Assembly: GCF_000013005.1 (NCBI RefSeq)
Contig: NC_007722.1
Location: forward strand, 191,501-255,500
From: Erythrobacter litoralis HTCC2594
GTDB lineage: Bacteria; Pseudomonadota; Alphaproteobacteria; Sphingomonadales; Sphingomonadaceae
Length of the DNA: 64,000 bases
Reading direction: 5' to 3'
Part shown: piece by piece, positions 24,850 to 32,848 of the stretch
How positions within the stretch are numbered: position 1 is the first letter of the stretch
Layout of the letters: every line of letters starts with the position of its first letter
Notes under the pieces: generated by a model
What the model saw: only the letters and a program-made list of their open reading frames with translations
Database searches by the model: none
What the model was told of the DNA's origin: nothing
Translations under genes and position numbers: made by a program

Positions 24850-25715
24850 TGCCCTGCTCCGGCGCGCTGGTTGGCGAAGCGGTTGAGCGTTGCAGCATCA
24901 CGATAGCCGTGCATCACCGCGCCATCGCTTGCGCGCACGATCACCGGGGTCCCGGCAAAGCCATTGGCCTTGGCAAAGGCCTCGTTGGCGTCGAGCGCGC
25001 GGATGGCCTTGCAGCTGGCGGGACGCGGCACGTGCTTGCCGGTATAGGCAGCGTGCAGCGCCGCGACCGGATCGCTGGCGCACAGGACGCTTTCAGAGAG
25101 GCGCCGGCTCGCCGCGCCGAAGATCGAGATCGGTCGCTCCTCGACCAGTACGCCCGCCTGCTCGAGTGCGCCGGTGAGCTTCTTGCAGTAGCCGCACTGG
25201 AAATCGGAGAAGACCACGAGCCGCGGCCCCTTGGGATTGCCCCAGCGGATCGCGCCCTCATGAGGGAGCTGCGAGAGGTCGACCTTTGTCTTGGCGGGTG
25301 CGGGCGCGGCTTCGCTGTGCGAGGCTTCGGCGCGGCCCGCAGCGCGCGCGGCTCCGGCGGCGAGCAAGTCGGGATTGAGCTCGAGGAGCCGCGTCGCGGT
25401 GACGTCGCGCCGCTCTTCGAGATCGTAGAGCCGTCCGACGAAGAGATAGCGCGCGGCTTCGTCGGTGTAGAACAGCGTCTCGCCCGAGACGACCTCGCAC
25501 CAGGGCGCTAAGCTTGTGCAATCGAGCGCGTCGATCGGAGTTTTCGGGAGCCTGAGCTTGAGCGCCTGGACGACATCGCGGGCAATGGCGGCCTGCGCCG
25601 GCATGGCGGTCAGCACGGCAACGCCGCTGGTGAGGAGGGCGGCTGCGCTGGCGGCGGCAAGCGATATGTGCGCGGCGCGGGCTTTCAGGCCCGGCCGGTG
25701 GTGGGAGAAATTCAT
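24846..25715 (-). CDS. DsbC-family thiol-disulfide isomerase of the transfer operon
   Basis: A 289-residue periplasmic protein. The signal region is long (residues 10-43, ending 'AMPAQA'). An N-terminal dimerisation domain is followed by a thioredoxin domain with 'VVFSDFQCGYCKKL' (CGYC at 174-177) and the cis-Pro loop 'FAGTPVIV'. Such DsbC homologues are regular members of MPF-F operons. They correct disulfides in the cysteine-rich TraN, TraU, TraH and TraV. An Ala-rich linker (~120-145) joins the domains. Confidence 0.9.
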   Translation of the reverse strand: MNFSHHRPGLKARAAHISLAAASAAALLTSGVAVLTAMPAQAAIARDVVQALKLRLPKTPIDALDCTSLAPWCEVVSGETLFYTDEAARYLFVGRLYDLEERRDVTATRLLELNPDLLAAGAARAAGRAEASHSEAAPAPAKTKVDLSQLPHEGAIRWGNPKGPRLVVFSDFQCGYCKKLTGALEQAGVLVEERPISIFGAASRRLSESVLCASDPVAALHAAYTGKHVPRPASCKAIRALDANEAFAKANGFAGTPVIVRASDGAVMHGYRDAATLNRFANQRAGAGQ

Positions 25716-27019
25716 TGGTCTGTGCTCCTGACATGGACGCCGTCGAGAAAGACTATCTCGACCTCGATGCCGGTCGGCATCTCGACGACGGGTTGGTATT
25801 GTTCTGCGCGTTCGATGAGGTATTTGCTGACCGTGTCGGCGGCTTCGCCCGCGCCCTGGCCGAAGCCGCCCGCAAGGATGTCGGTCGGCGAGAGCGCCTC
25901 GCGCTTGCCGTCGCTGCCGACCTGACCGGCGAAGATGCCGTTGGCGTTGGCAGAGAAGCCGCGTCCGAACCCGCCGACGATCCCGGCGAGCAGCGCCTGG
26001 CTGACAAGGCTGCCTTCACGGCTGACGACACGGCCGCGCACGCCCGACTTTCCGGCAAAGGCGATGAACCCCTTGACCTCGCTCACCGCGAAGCGCCCGC
26101 CGGGCTGCGCGCAGGTCATCCGCACCAGCTTGACGTAGACCTTCTCGGCCGAGAGATCGCCGCGCGCCGCGCCGTTGACGAGACAGCCGGTGAGGTCGGT
26201 CGTAAGCAAGCGATTGCCCCTCAGAACCGAGCGCGCGGGGCCGGTGATGCGCAGCACCACGGGCAGCGGATCGCTCTGGCTGGTGACGCCTGTCGAGGCA
26301 TCGACCCCGACGATCACGGTTGCCGGCGCGTAGCTGTTGGGCGGCAAATAGTCGCGGCTCGCCTCGAGCAGCAGGGGCGGCGCATTGGCGTCGACCTTCT
26401 TGCCTGCCGTGCCGGGCTTCTCACCGCTGAAGCTCAGGAGGCTCGCCTTCGGCTCGGCCATGGGGCCCGCACTTGGATCGAGGGCCGCGGGTGCGGCGCC
26501 CGGTGCAGCGCCCAATGCACGGGGATCAAGCGGGGTAGCCGGCGCGACCGGAGGATAGGCGCGCTGAGTCTCGAGTTCGGAGCGCAGCGCCGCGTTCTCG
26601 GCCGAGATCGCGTCGATCGCCGCCTGGCCGTCGCTCAGCATCCGCGCGTTCTCGCCGCGCAGCGTCTCGAGTTCCTGTTCGATCGAGGCCTTGGGGAGCT
26701 GGCTCTCCTGGAGGTCCTTGATCGCGCGGCCCTGCGCATCGAGCCTGTTGCCATAGGTGGCGACAAACTCGCGCTGTGAGAGGTTGCGGTTGACCAGCGC
26801 GCCTGTCTCGATCGTGGTCGAACCCGCGCCTTCTCCATCCTCCGCGTCGTCTCCGCCGAAGATAAACATCGAACCGGCAATGAGTGCGACCCCGCCGATC
26901 CCTGCGAGGAGAAGCTTCTGACGCTGCGCGACGGTCTTGTTCAGGTCGCGCCGGGCTTCGGAGCGACTTTCGTCCCGCGGCTGTTCTGCGGGTGCGGCGC
27001 GTGTATCGGTGTCAGCCAT
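25712..27019 (-). CDS. traB: TraB, T4SS core protein (VirB10-like)
   Basis: A 435-residue protein. One membrane segment lies near residues 33-54 ('LLLAGIGGVALIAGSMFIF'), then a coiled coil (about 95-145) and a Pro/Ala-rich linker. The VirB10/TrbI-type beta-barrel domain follows, with 'YLPPNSYAPATVIVGVDAS', 'RGNRLLTTDLTGCLVNGAA' and 'GRVVSREGSLVSQALLAG'. TraB spans both membranes and forms the channel core with TraK and TraV. Confidence 0.92.
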   Translation of the reverse strand: MADTDTRAAPAEQPRDESRSEARRDLNKTVAQRQKLLLAGIGGVALIAGSMFIFGGDDAEDGEGAGSTTIETGALVNRNLSQREFVATYGNRLDAQGRAIKDLQESQLPKASIEQELETLRGENARMLSDGQAAIDAISAENAALRSELETQRAYPPVAPATPLDPRALGAAPGAAPAALDPSAGPMAEPKASLLSFSGEKPGTAGKKVDANAPPLLLEASRDYLPPNSYAPATVIVGVDASTGVTSQSDPLPVVLRITGPARSVLRGNRLLTTDLTGCLVNGAARGDLSAEKVYVKLVRMTCAQPGGRFAVSEVKGFIAFAGKSGVRGRVVSREGSLVSQALLAGIVGGFGRGFSANANGIFAGQVGSDGKREALSPTDILAGGFGQGAGEAADTVSKYLIERAEQYQPVVEMPTGIEVEIVFLDGVHVRSTDQ

Positions 27020-27774
27020 TATTCGAGCCCTCCCTTGGCAAATACGAGGAAGGCCTGGGTGGTCTCGCCGGGGGCGAGCGTGTCGCGGCCAAAGGCAAAG
27101 GCAAGCGCGCCTGCGGGCGCTTCGCGTTCGCTGGAAAGCGCGATGGCTGTGGGGCCAAGATTGCGTAGCGTGAAGGCCTGGCCGGTAAGCTCGGCTCCAT
27201 CGTATTCGGCGACCTGCTGGACTTCGAGGCTGTCAGTGCGACGCGGGCGCGAGAGCTCGGCGCGCGCCCGGAAGCCAGGCAGCACCGCATCGCTCGCCAT
27301 TGCTTCGATCAACCGGATCGCCGCCTCGTCGCGGGTCGGGGCTTGGCCTTCCCATTCGGCGGCGTCGGGCCTCGCCAGCGCGGGGTTGGTGACGAAGAGC
27401 TGGCTCGCTTCCCCGCCTTCGACCTTGCAGGCGAACTTGTAGACATGGCCTGCGCTGCTGGTGGCAAAGAAGCTGACCTTCGCGCTCGCATATTGCAGCG
27501 GCACCGAGACATAGATGTCGCCGCGGACCGGCTCGTGGGTCACCTCGAAATCGTTGTAGGGATAGCCGCTCGCCATCTTGGAAACATTGGCGAAGCCGTC
27601 GTTGACGAGCGCGACGCGGGTCAGCGCGCCGCGTGCGAGCACGCAGTCGATCGCCGCGCCGTCGGCGGCCTCGACGAACTGGTCGGCATGCGCAGCTGTC
27701 GCAAAGGCGCAGCTGGCGGCGGCGAGCGCCGCGGCGGTCAGCGCGGCAGGCAAGGGGCGGGCAAGGAAGCTCAT
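27019..27774 (-). CDS. traK: TraK, secretin-like T4SS core protein (VirB9-like)
   Basis: A 251-residue protein with a signal peptide ('AALTAAALAAASCAFATAAHA'). Beta-rich segments such as 'DGAAIDCVLARGALTRVALVND', 'GDIYVSVP' and 'ATSSAGHVYKFACKVEGGEASQLFV' match TraK. It forms the outer ring with TraV and TraB. Its stop overlaps the TraB start by one base. Confidence 0.88.
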   Translation of the reverse strand: MSFLARPLPAALTAAALAAASCAFATAAHADQFVEAADGAAIDCVLARGALTRVALVNDGFANVSKMASGYPYNDFEVTHEPVRGDIYVSVPLQYASAKVSFFATSSAGHVYKFACKVEGGEASQLFVTNPALARPDAAEWEGQAPTRDEAAIRLIEAMASDAVLPGFRARAELSRPRRTDSLEVQQVAEYDGAELTGQAFTLRNLGPTAIALSSEREAPAGALAFAFGRDTLAPGETTQAFLVFAKGGLE

Positions 27775-28340
27775 TGGCCTTCCTCCTCGTTCTCGTTGGG
27801 AAGCTGGCGGAAGCCGGTGAGGCCGAGGCTGAGGCCGCGGCGGTTCCAGCTGAATTCGAAGCTGCGCTGCTGGCTCGCGATCACCTGCGCGCCGACGAAG
27901 GTCTTGAGCGTGCCGGTGACGACGGCGGTGAGCGCCTGCGGGTCGACCTCCATCCGCGAAATCACGAAAGCCTGGCTGATGTCCGAGCCGCGTTGTTCGT
28001 CGACGATCTTGACGAGTTCGGCCTTGAAGCTCCCGTGCGCGGCCGGGTCAGCGACTTTCAGGACCTGTTCCATCCAGTAGTCGAGGCTCTCGGGCGCACG
28101 GTTGAGCAGCATCAGCGCAGTGTCGCGAGTGACGAGTTCGAGGTAGTGCGCATCGGTTGCATCGCTCCCGAGCGTCAGGCGTTCGGAGGTGACGGGTACG
28201 AGGATCACAGACTCTTCGCGCGTTGCCGCAGCGCCGACCGCGAGAAGGCTGGTGAGGCCGAGAACGGACGCCAGCGCGGCGAAGCGGTTGCGCTGGCGCA
28301 AGTGGCGCTGCGCTTCCTCGTAGGCGAATTCGTGTTTCAT
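27771..28340 (-). CDS. traE: TraE, inner-membrane T4SS protein (VirB5/8-like)
   Basis: A 189-residue protein, the same size as F TraE (188). One N-terminal membrane helix (residues ~20-40, 'RFAALASVLGLTSLLAVGAA') is followed by the TraE domain with 'VPVTSERLTLGSDATDAHYLELVTRDTAL' features and 'GTLKTFVGAQVI'. It lies 12 bp after traL, in the F order. Confidence 0.92.
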   Translation of the reverse strand: MKHEFAYEEAQRHLRQRNRFAALASVLGLTSLLAVGAAATREESVILVPVTSERLTLGSDATDAHYLELVTRDTALMLLNRAPESLDYWMEQVLKVADPAAHGSFKAELVKIVDEQRGSDISQAFVISRMEVDPQALTAVVTGTLKTFVGAQVIASQQRSFEFSWNRRGLSLGLTGFRQLPNENEEEGQ

Positions 28341-28352
28341 GGATGTCCTCCC

Positions 28353-28640
28353 TCAGCCCGCGAGCAGGCGGCAGTGGGAGGGCGGCGTGGCTTTCAGCCC
28401 GAGGAAACTCCCCGGCAGATACCAGTAGGCAGCATGGACCAGTTTCGACCCGGCACCTGACGCCTTCGCCTTTCGAAGGGCGAACCAGGTGAGCCCGGAC
28501 AGGGCTGTGCCGATGATGATGTGCTGCGCGAGAATGCCCCAGGCGAAGGGGACGAGGAGTCCCGCAAACTCGTCGATGGTCCAGAAACCGATGAGTTCCG
28601 GATCGTCGAGCCGCCGTGGAACGAGGTATCTGTCGGCCAT
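28353..28640 (-). CDS. traL: TraL, inner-membrane pilus assembly protein
   Basis: A 95-residue protein, close to F TraL (91). It starts 'YLVPRRLDDPELIGFWTIDE', the family's conserved opening, followed by two membrane segments ('LVPFAWGILAQHIIIGTALSGLTW'). It belongs to the TraL/VirB3 group and acts with TraE in pilus assembly. It lies 27 bp after the pilin gene. Confidence 0.9.
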   Translation of the reverse strand: MADRYLVPRRLDDPELIGFWTIDEFAGLLVPFAWGILAQHIIIGTALSGLTWFALRKAKASGAGSKLVHAAYWYLPGSFLGLKATPPSHCRLLAG

Positions 28641-28666
28641 GCCGCCCTCCCGTCGCTAACCGCGGC

Positions 28667-28993
28667 TCAGATGACCGCAGTGACGACCGAGGTGACGATA
28701 GGCACGCCGGTGCCGACGCCGATTCCGACGCCCACCGGCACCGCGACCTGGCCAAGAGCAAATCGCCCCGAAGCAAGTGCGATCAGGCCGCCGGCAAGGC
28801 TCAGGACCGTGATGATCTTGCCGCCCGAACCTTCGAGGAAGTCGGTGAATTTCTGCAGCGCCGGGTCGAAGGTGGTGTCGGCGCCGGCATAGGCGGCACC
28901 GGCACAAGCGAGCGCGATCGCGGCAGGAAGAATATAGTCGCGGGCACGAATGCCCTTGGCGGATTGGCGGGGAAGGGTGATTGCCTTGGTCAT
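28667..28993 (-). CDS. traA: TraA, F-type prepilin
   Basis: A 108-residue protein from the ATG at 28993; the frame is open a further 37 codons upstream, through the promoter. A long basic leader ends at 'ACAGAAYA', likely cut before 'GADTTFDP' to give a mature pilin of about 70 residues. The mature part has two hydrophobic helices ('IITVLSLAGGLIALASG' and a Gly/Val-rich end), as in F pilin. It is the first gene of the tra operon. The half-site TTTCCTAC (29073-29066) upstream recurs before other element genes. Confidence 0.85.
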   Translation of the reverse strand: MTKAITLPRQSAKGIRARDYILPAAIALACAGAAYAGADTTFDPALQKFTDFLEGSGGKIITVLSLAGGLIALASGRFALGQVAVPVGVGIGVGTGVPIVTSVVTAVI

Positions 28994-29267
28994 CGAGGAA
29001 CTCCGTTTCGAACATGTGCAGCGATGCGTTCGCTGTATGTTCTTTCCTCGCTTCCAAGGCAGGGTGTAGGAAATCGGGAACTGGATTTTGGGGCTGCCGA
29101 CCAAACAGAAAGCGACATCGGAAGGGGCAATGGACGGGATTCGCGCAGGCTGATCGCAGAGCAGCGCCGACTATGCCGGCTTTGGCGCAAAGCGTGCCGC
29201 CATATGCGCGAACACGACCGGAATTCGCGCGAATCGTCGAAGGAAGCTGATTCGTTCCTTCCTCTAT

Positions 29268-29297
29268 GTTCTCTTAATGTTCTTTTCGTTTTCCTAC
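29268..29297 (+). promoter_or_regulatory. LexA-type box plus TTTCCTAC element before HTH/AlpA pair
   Basis: GTTC (29268-29271) and GTTC (29279-29282) are separated by 7 bp, then 7 bp later comes TTTCCTAC (29290-29297). The same three-part layout with the same spacings occurs at 49736-49707 on the minus strand, before the second AlpA gene. Both lie 57-66 bp before the start codon of a small regulator. The GTTC pair matches the alphaproteobacterial LexA box; the role of TTTCCTAC is unknown. Confidence 0.6.
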
Positions 29298-29354
29298 AGG
29301 CTTCCTTCGCGGATAGCCGGTGAGTCGATCACCTCTGGAGCTAAGGATTCGTCG

Positions 29355-29846
29355 ATGACCAACATGGCGCTCTTTGCCGAACAACAGGTTCGCGCCGACC
29401 TCGCCCGGCTGCTTTTGGCTGCCGTCGAAGCAAGCGGCCGTCACCGCTGCGACATCGCGCGCGACGCGCAGATCCATAAGGATGCAATGCGCCGCGTCCT
29501 TGCCGGTGAACGCTCGGCCAGCCTAGGGGAAGCCCTGCGCATTCTCGCCGCGAGCGGCGTCGCGCCGCACGCACACCTGCTTCTTTTCCTCGTCAGCAGC
29601 GGAGATCACGCGATTGCGTGGCTGCAATCGGACCTCGCACAATTTTTCGAGGACTTTTCCGGCGAGCTGCCTTCAGCGCTCGAGCGTGTCTTGGGCAACC
29701 AGGTTCATGAGGTGAAGCCGCGTTGGGCCAAGGGCACCGCGCAACGTGTTGCACGGCTGCTTTCAGACCACATCGATGAGCTCGAACGTAAGGATGCGCT
29801 GCTTGGCGATGTCTTCACCGTTGCCGATGGAGGCCATCGTGGGTGA
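29355..29846 (+). CDS. HTH regulator preceding AlpA
   Basis: A 163-residue protein from the ATG at 29355, preceded by AAGGA. Residues ~14-60 form a Cro-like HTH ('DIARDAQIHKDAMRRVLAGERSASLGEALRIL'). The rest is helical with no recognised domain. It is divergent from traA, overlaps the AlpA gene by 20 bp, and follows the LexA-type box. It is a likely controller of transfer-gene expression; the target is inferred from position only. Confidence 0.65.
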   Translation: MTNMALFAEQQVRADLARLLLAAVEASGRHRCDIARDAQIHKDAMRRVLAGERSASLGEALRILAASGVAPHAHLLLFLVSSGDHAIAWLQSDLAQFFEDFSGELPSALERVLGNQVHEVKPRWAKGTAQRVARLLSDHIDELERKDALLGDVFTVADGGHRG

Positions 29847-30060
29847 AGAGATCGACAAAGGATCGACAGAGCCACGCCAGGTGACGCGGCTCATTCACTT
29901 GCCCGAGGTTCAGCACCGTGTCGGGCTTGGCCGTTCGACGATCTACCGCTGGATGGCCGAAGGCAAGTTTCCGGGACCGGTGGAGCTCGGTGGGTATTCG
30001 GTCGCTTGGGAAGAGCGAGCTATCGATGTTTGGATATCCCAACGCCTCGATAGCGCATAG
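29827..30060 (+). CDS. AlpA-family regulator (MerR-like HTH)
   Basis: A 77-residue protein from the ATG at 29827. 'RLIHLPEVQHRVGLGRSTIYRWMAEGKFPGPVELG' and a final 'WEERAIDVWISQRL' are the complete AlpA signature. AlpA proteins activate excision or transfer genes of prophages and integrative elements. It overlaps the upstream HTH gene, so the two form a two-gene regulatory operon. A second, divergent AlpA gene lies at 49640. Confidence 0.82.
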   Translation: MEAIVGEEIDKGSTEPRQVTRLIHLPEVQHRVGLGRSTIYRWMAEGKFPGPVELGGYSVAWEERAIDVWISQRLDSA

Positions 30061-30369
30061 TCCTATTGGCGAATGCTGAACACATTACCCTCGACGTCGC
30101 AATCTGTGGCTTCAAACGAGCGCTGTCGCACAGATGGAGACAGGAATGGGGCCGTGAGCAGACTTTCCGGTTTCAGCCATGGTCACGTCTGAACCGGACA
30201 TTCTGCTTCTGCCAAAAACTATGGATATCTGGGGTCGACATTTCGATATCTTCGACTCGATAGAATACAAAGTCTGCGGCCCATCACCACATGTTACATT
30301 CGATCCAGAACTGCATGGCGGAACGGATCCTGTCATCTAGACTAAACGGATGACGGCTATCGCCGTCTT
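30061..30369. other. Intergenic stretch, nothing assigned
   Basis: 309 bp between the AlpA stop and the LysR GTG start. No open frame with coding character, tRNA, strong hairpin or repeat was seen. It marks the transition from transfer-module genes to metabolic genes and could hold an old junction. Confidence 0.4.
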
Positions 30370-31272
30370 GTGTCCAGAAAGGTACGCCCCCTCGAAGCGA
30401 TCGAGGCGTTCTTAGCGGTGGCGGAAGCGGGCGGGGTGCGCGCAGGGGCGGCGACGCTGTCGCTCAGCCCGTCAGCGACCAGTCGAAGGATCGCCGCGCT
30501 GGAGGCCTTTCTCGATATCGATCTGTTCAATCGCTCGAACGGCGGACTGCAACTCACCGCGGCTGGAATGACCTATCGCAATGCGGCCGAGGCAGCGATC
30601 GAAGCGCTCGGTCGCGTCCAAACCATGGGTACCCCCAAGCGCGACGCGACTCTTACCGTAGCGGCATCGCACAGTCTCGCCCTGCGGTGGCTGATTCCCC
30701 GAAGCGGCGATTTCGCTCTTACAACCGGTGTACGTCTCGACGTTCGACCGACCCGCGATCCGAACATCCTGCGTTCCGGGGAAGCACAGTTGGCGATCTG
30801 GGCCTCGTTCCAGGATCCGGATCTCCTTTCGGAAAACGTCTTGGAAGTTCTGGGGTGCCCCGTCTCCGCTCCATCGCTCATTGAAGAACAAGGCGGTGAA
30901 CTGGGCGAAGCCGACATCGCTCGCCTTCCTCTACTCGCGCCGCGCTTGCCGGAGAATCTCTGGCCGCGCTGGCTCGCCTTGGCCGGTCTTGATCACGAAG
31001 AGATCGACGTTCGACTGTTCGATACGAATGTGCTCGCATACGAGGCCGCGGCTGCAGGACTCGGCGTCGCTCTCGCGATCCCTTTCATGTGCGAGGAGCA
31101 CCTGGCCCGCGGTTCGCTGGTCCCGTGCGGCCAGTCGCGACTGATCGGGGAGCATTACAGACTCTATCGGCGCCGCAGCCGTGCGGGTCCGTCCGCACCG
31201 GAAACGCATTTCATCCATTGGGCGCGCAGGGAGGCAAGGAAGGCGGGCGATCGCTTCGCGGCAATTGGTTGA
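30370..31272 (+). CDS. LysR-family transcriptional regulator
   Basis: A 300-residue protein with a GTG start. The winged HTH is at residues 6-65 ('EAIEAFLAVAEAGGVRAGAATLSLSPSATSRRIAALEAFL'), followed by a substrate-binding domain ('LTVAASHSLALRWLIPR', 'RLDVRPTRDP'). It resembles the GcvA/AmpR-type subgroup that reads short effector molecules. It converges with the thioesterase/DUF2855 pair and may not regulate it. The target is unknown. Confidence 0.8.
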   Translation: MSRKVRPLEAIEAFLAVAEAGGVRAGAATLSLSPSATSRRIAALEAFLDIDLFNRSNGGLQLTAAGMTYRNAAEAAIEALGRVQTMGTPKRDATLTVAASHSLALRWLIPRSGDFALTTGVRLDVRPTRDPNILRSGEAQLAIWASFQDPDLLSENVLEVLGCPVSAPSLIEEQGGELGEADIARLPLLAPRLPENLWPRWLALAGLDHEEIDVRLFDTNVLAYEAAAAGLGVALAIPFMCEEHLARGSLVPCGQSRLIGEHYRLYRRRSRAGPSAPETHFIHWARREARKAGDRFAAIG

Positions 31273-31280
31273 TCAACCTT

Positions 31281-31709
31281 CTAGCCGATCCGCACCAAGG
31301 TGGCGCTGGCGGTGACGATAAGCCTTTCCTCGGCACCATTGCTCGCATGGAAATCGGCAGTCACCACCACCTGACGCTTACCCGCGCGTTTAACCGTTGC
31401 ATTGGCATACACTCGGTCACCGACACGTGCAGGGCCGAGCATATGCGTCGTCACATTCGCAGTAACGACCGCTCCGCATTGCGAAACCGCAGCAAAACCG
31501 CACACGATGTCAGCCAGGCTTGAAAGCACCCCGCTATGTAGCGTTCCGTGCGACTGGGTTAGGTCCGGACGCACGGTTAGCGCCAGTTCGCAGGTTCCTT
31601 GCCAGCAGCGGACGACTTCCAGGCCCAAGAAGCTGGTGAAGGGCGAGGCGGCGACGCCTTCGCGTTCGATATGGGCGCGCATAGCTTCCGGTGTGTCGGG
31701 CAAGGTCAT
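31281..31709 (-). CDS. PaaI-type hotdog acyl-CoA thioesterase
   Basis: A 142-residue hotdog protein. 'TQSHGTLHSGVLSSLADIVCGFAA' carries the PaaI/4HBT catalytic region (HG..H/SG and the downstream Asp). The final strands ('ANATVKRAGKRQVVVTADFH') complete the fold. It hydrolyses an acyl- or aroyl-CoA of unknown identity. Its ATG overlaps the stop of the DUF2855 gene, so the two are co-translated and probably act in one step of a CoA-linked pathway. Confidence 0.82.
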   Translation of the reverse strand: MTLPDTPEAMRAHIEREGVAASPFTSFLGLEVVRCWQGTCELALTVRPDLTQSHGTLHSGVLSSLADIVCGFAAVSQCGAVVTANVTTHMLGPARVGDRVYANATVKRAGKRQVVVTADFHASNGAEERLIVTASATLVRIG

Positions 31710-32707
31710 TCGAACGCTCCTTCAGGACGAGCTATCAATAGCCGTTCGGGCGATACTCGCCCTGTCAGCAAATCGCGAAAGGCTTCTACGATCGCGTCCG
31801 GTCCGTCGACATGCTCGCGGATGAACCAGTCGGTCGATCGCGAGGCGAATTCCGCAATCGCGGCCGCGCGATCACGTTCGAATACCTCAAGGCCATTGAG
31901 CGCGATCTCCCTACCGATCCGCTCCGGTGCGAAAAACACGGTATCGTCGTTCAACGAGGCGGCTCCCGCATGTGTTGCCCCGATCCGCACGACACGGAGG
32001 GCATCGCCGTTCCGCTCGCTCAGACCGCGGATAAGGGAAGGGTCTCCGGTAAAATCCAGGATGAGCGTGCCGGCGGCAAGCTGCGGAAGCTCATCATGAG
32101 CCGCGACGCTGTCGTAGACCATTGTGCGCTCGACGAAATCCCGGTTACGCGCGCTCGTCAGCCCGAGCAACGGCGGACCGTCACCGTGGCGTAGGGCATA
32201 GCCAAGTGCGCTCTTGCTGGACGCGCTGGTCACCGCGATCTGTGACGCTCCGAACCAGTTCTCCTCACGTAACCAGCGATCGAGCACGAGGCCCAGCACT
32301 ACCAGCGGGCGAAACAGCAGCGCATCTTCGCGCTCGCGGAGCGAACCGGCCGCGGGAAGATATCTGTTGTATCCGCGGTCGACCGCCGCGCGCTCGTCGC
32401 TCGTTTCCCGCCATCCTCCTTTTGCTGGCTCAAGACGCAGAATGGCGTGCGATGCCATCGGAACCAGTCCGTAAGCGATCGTTCCATTGGCGAGGCGCAC
32501 CTCGCCCCAGGCAGGCGGCACGATCCTGGGAGGCTCGGTCGGAAACAGTTTCCAGTAGCCGAACTGACCGCCGGTCAGGGCATAGGTCACGACATTGGCG
32601 GTTAGCGCGAGTTGCAGCACCGCTCCCGGTTTGAAAGGAAAGATGGGGTTCCACTCGATCCTGTCAGATCGCAGATCTTCCCGCTCCAGCTCGTATCGCC
32701 ACGCCAT
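31706..32707 (-). CDS. DUF2855-family protein
   Basis: A 333-residue protein. The opening 'LQLALTANVVTYALTGGQFGYWKLFP' and the Rossmann-like middle 'IAVTSASSKSALGYALRH' and 'LILDFTGDPSLIRGLSE' match DUF2855, a family related in fold to medium-chain dehydrogenases. Function is unknown. It is coupled to a PaaI-type thioesterase and divergent from the TonB receptor at 32849. A role in a CoA-linked lipid pathway is possible. Confidence 0.75.
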   Translation of the reverse strand: MAWRYELEREDLRSDRIEWNPIFPFKPGAVLQLALTANVVTYALTGGQFGYWKLFPTEPPRIVPPAWGEVRLANGTIAYGLVPMASHAILRLEPAKGGWRETSDERAAVDRGYNRYLPAAGSLREREDALLFRPLVVLGLVLDRWLREENWFGASQIAVTSASSKSALGYALRHGDGPPLLGLTSARNRDFVERTMVYDSVAAHDELPQLAAGTLILDFTGDPSLIRGLSERNGDALRVVRIGATHAGAASLNDDTVFFAPERIGREIALNGLEVFERDRAAAIAEFASRSTDWFIREHVDGPDAIVEAFRDLLTGRVSPERLLIARPEGAFE

Positions 32708-32848
32708 CGAGCGGTTGTAGCAGGAGTGTTGCAGAATTGCTGTTGCCCGACAAGCAACACCGTGCCGGTCTGCGCAATACCCGGCCCAGCCAAGCCTTCG
32801 TTACATGCGGCCCCGTTCGCAGTTGCAGCAAATCGGATCGGGCCAACG

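Noticed and set aside
29039..29053. Fourth LexA-type box upstream of traA
   Set aside because: GTTC-N7-GCTT matches only in the first half; the second half differs, so it was not counted.
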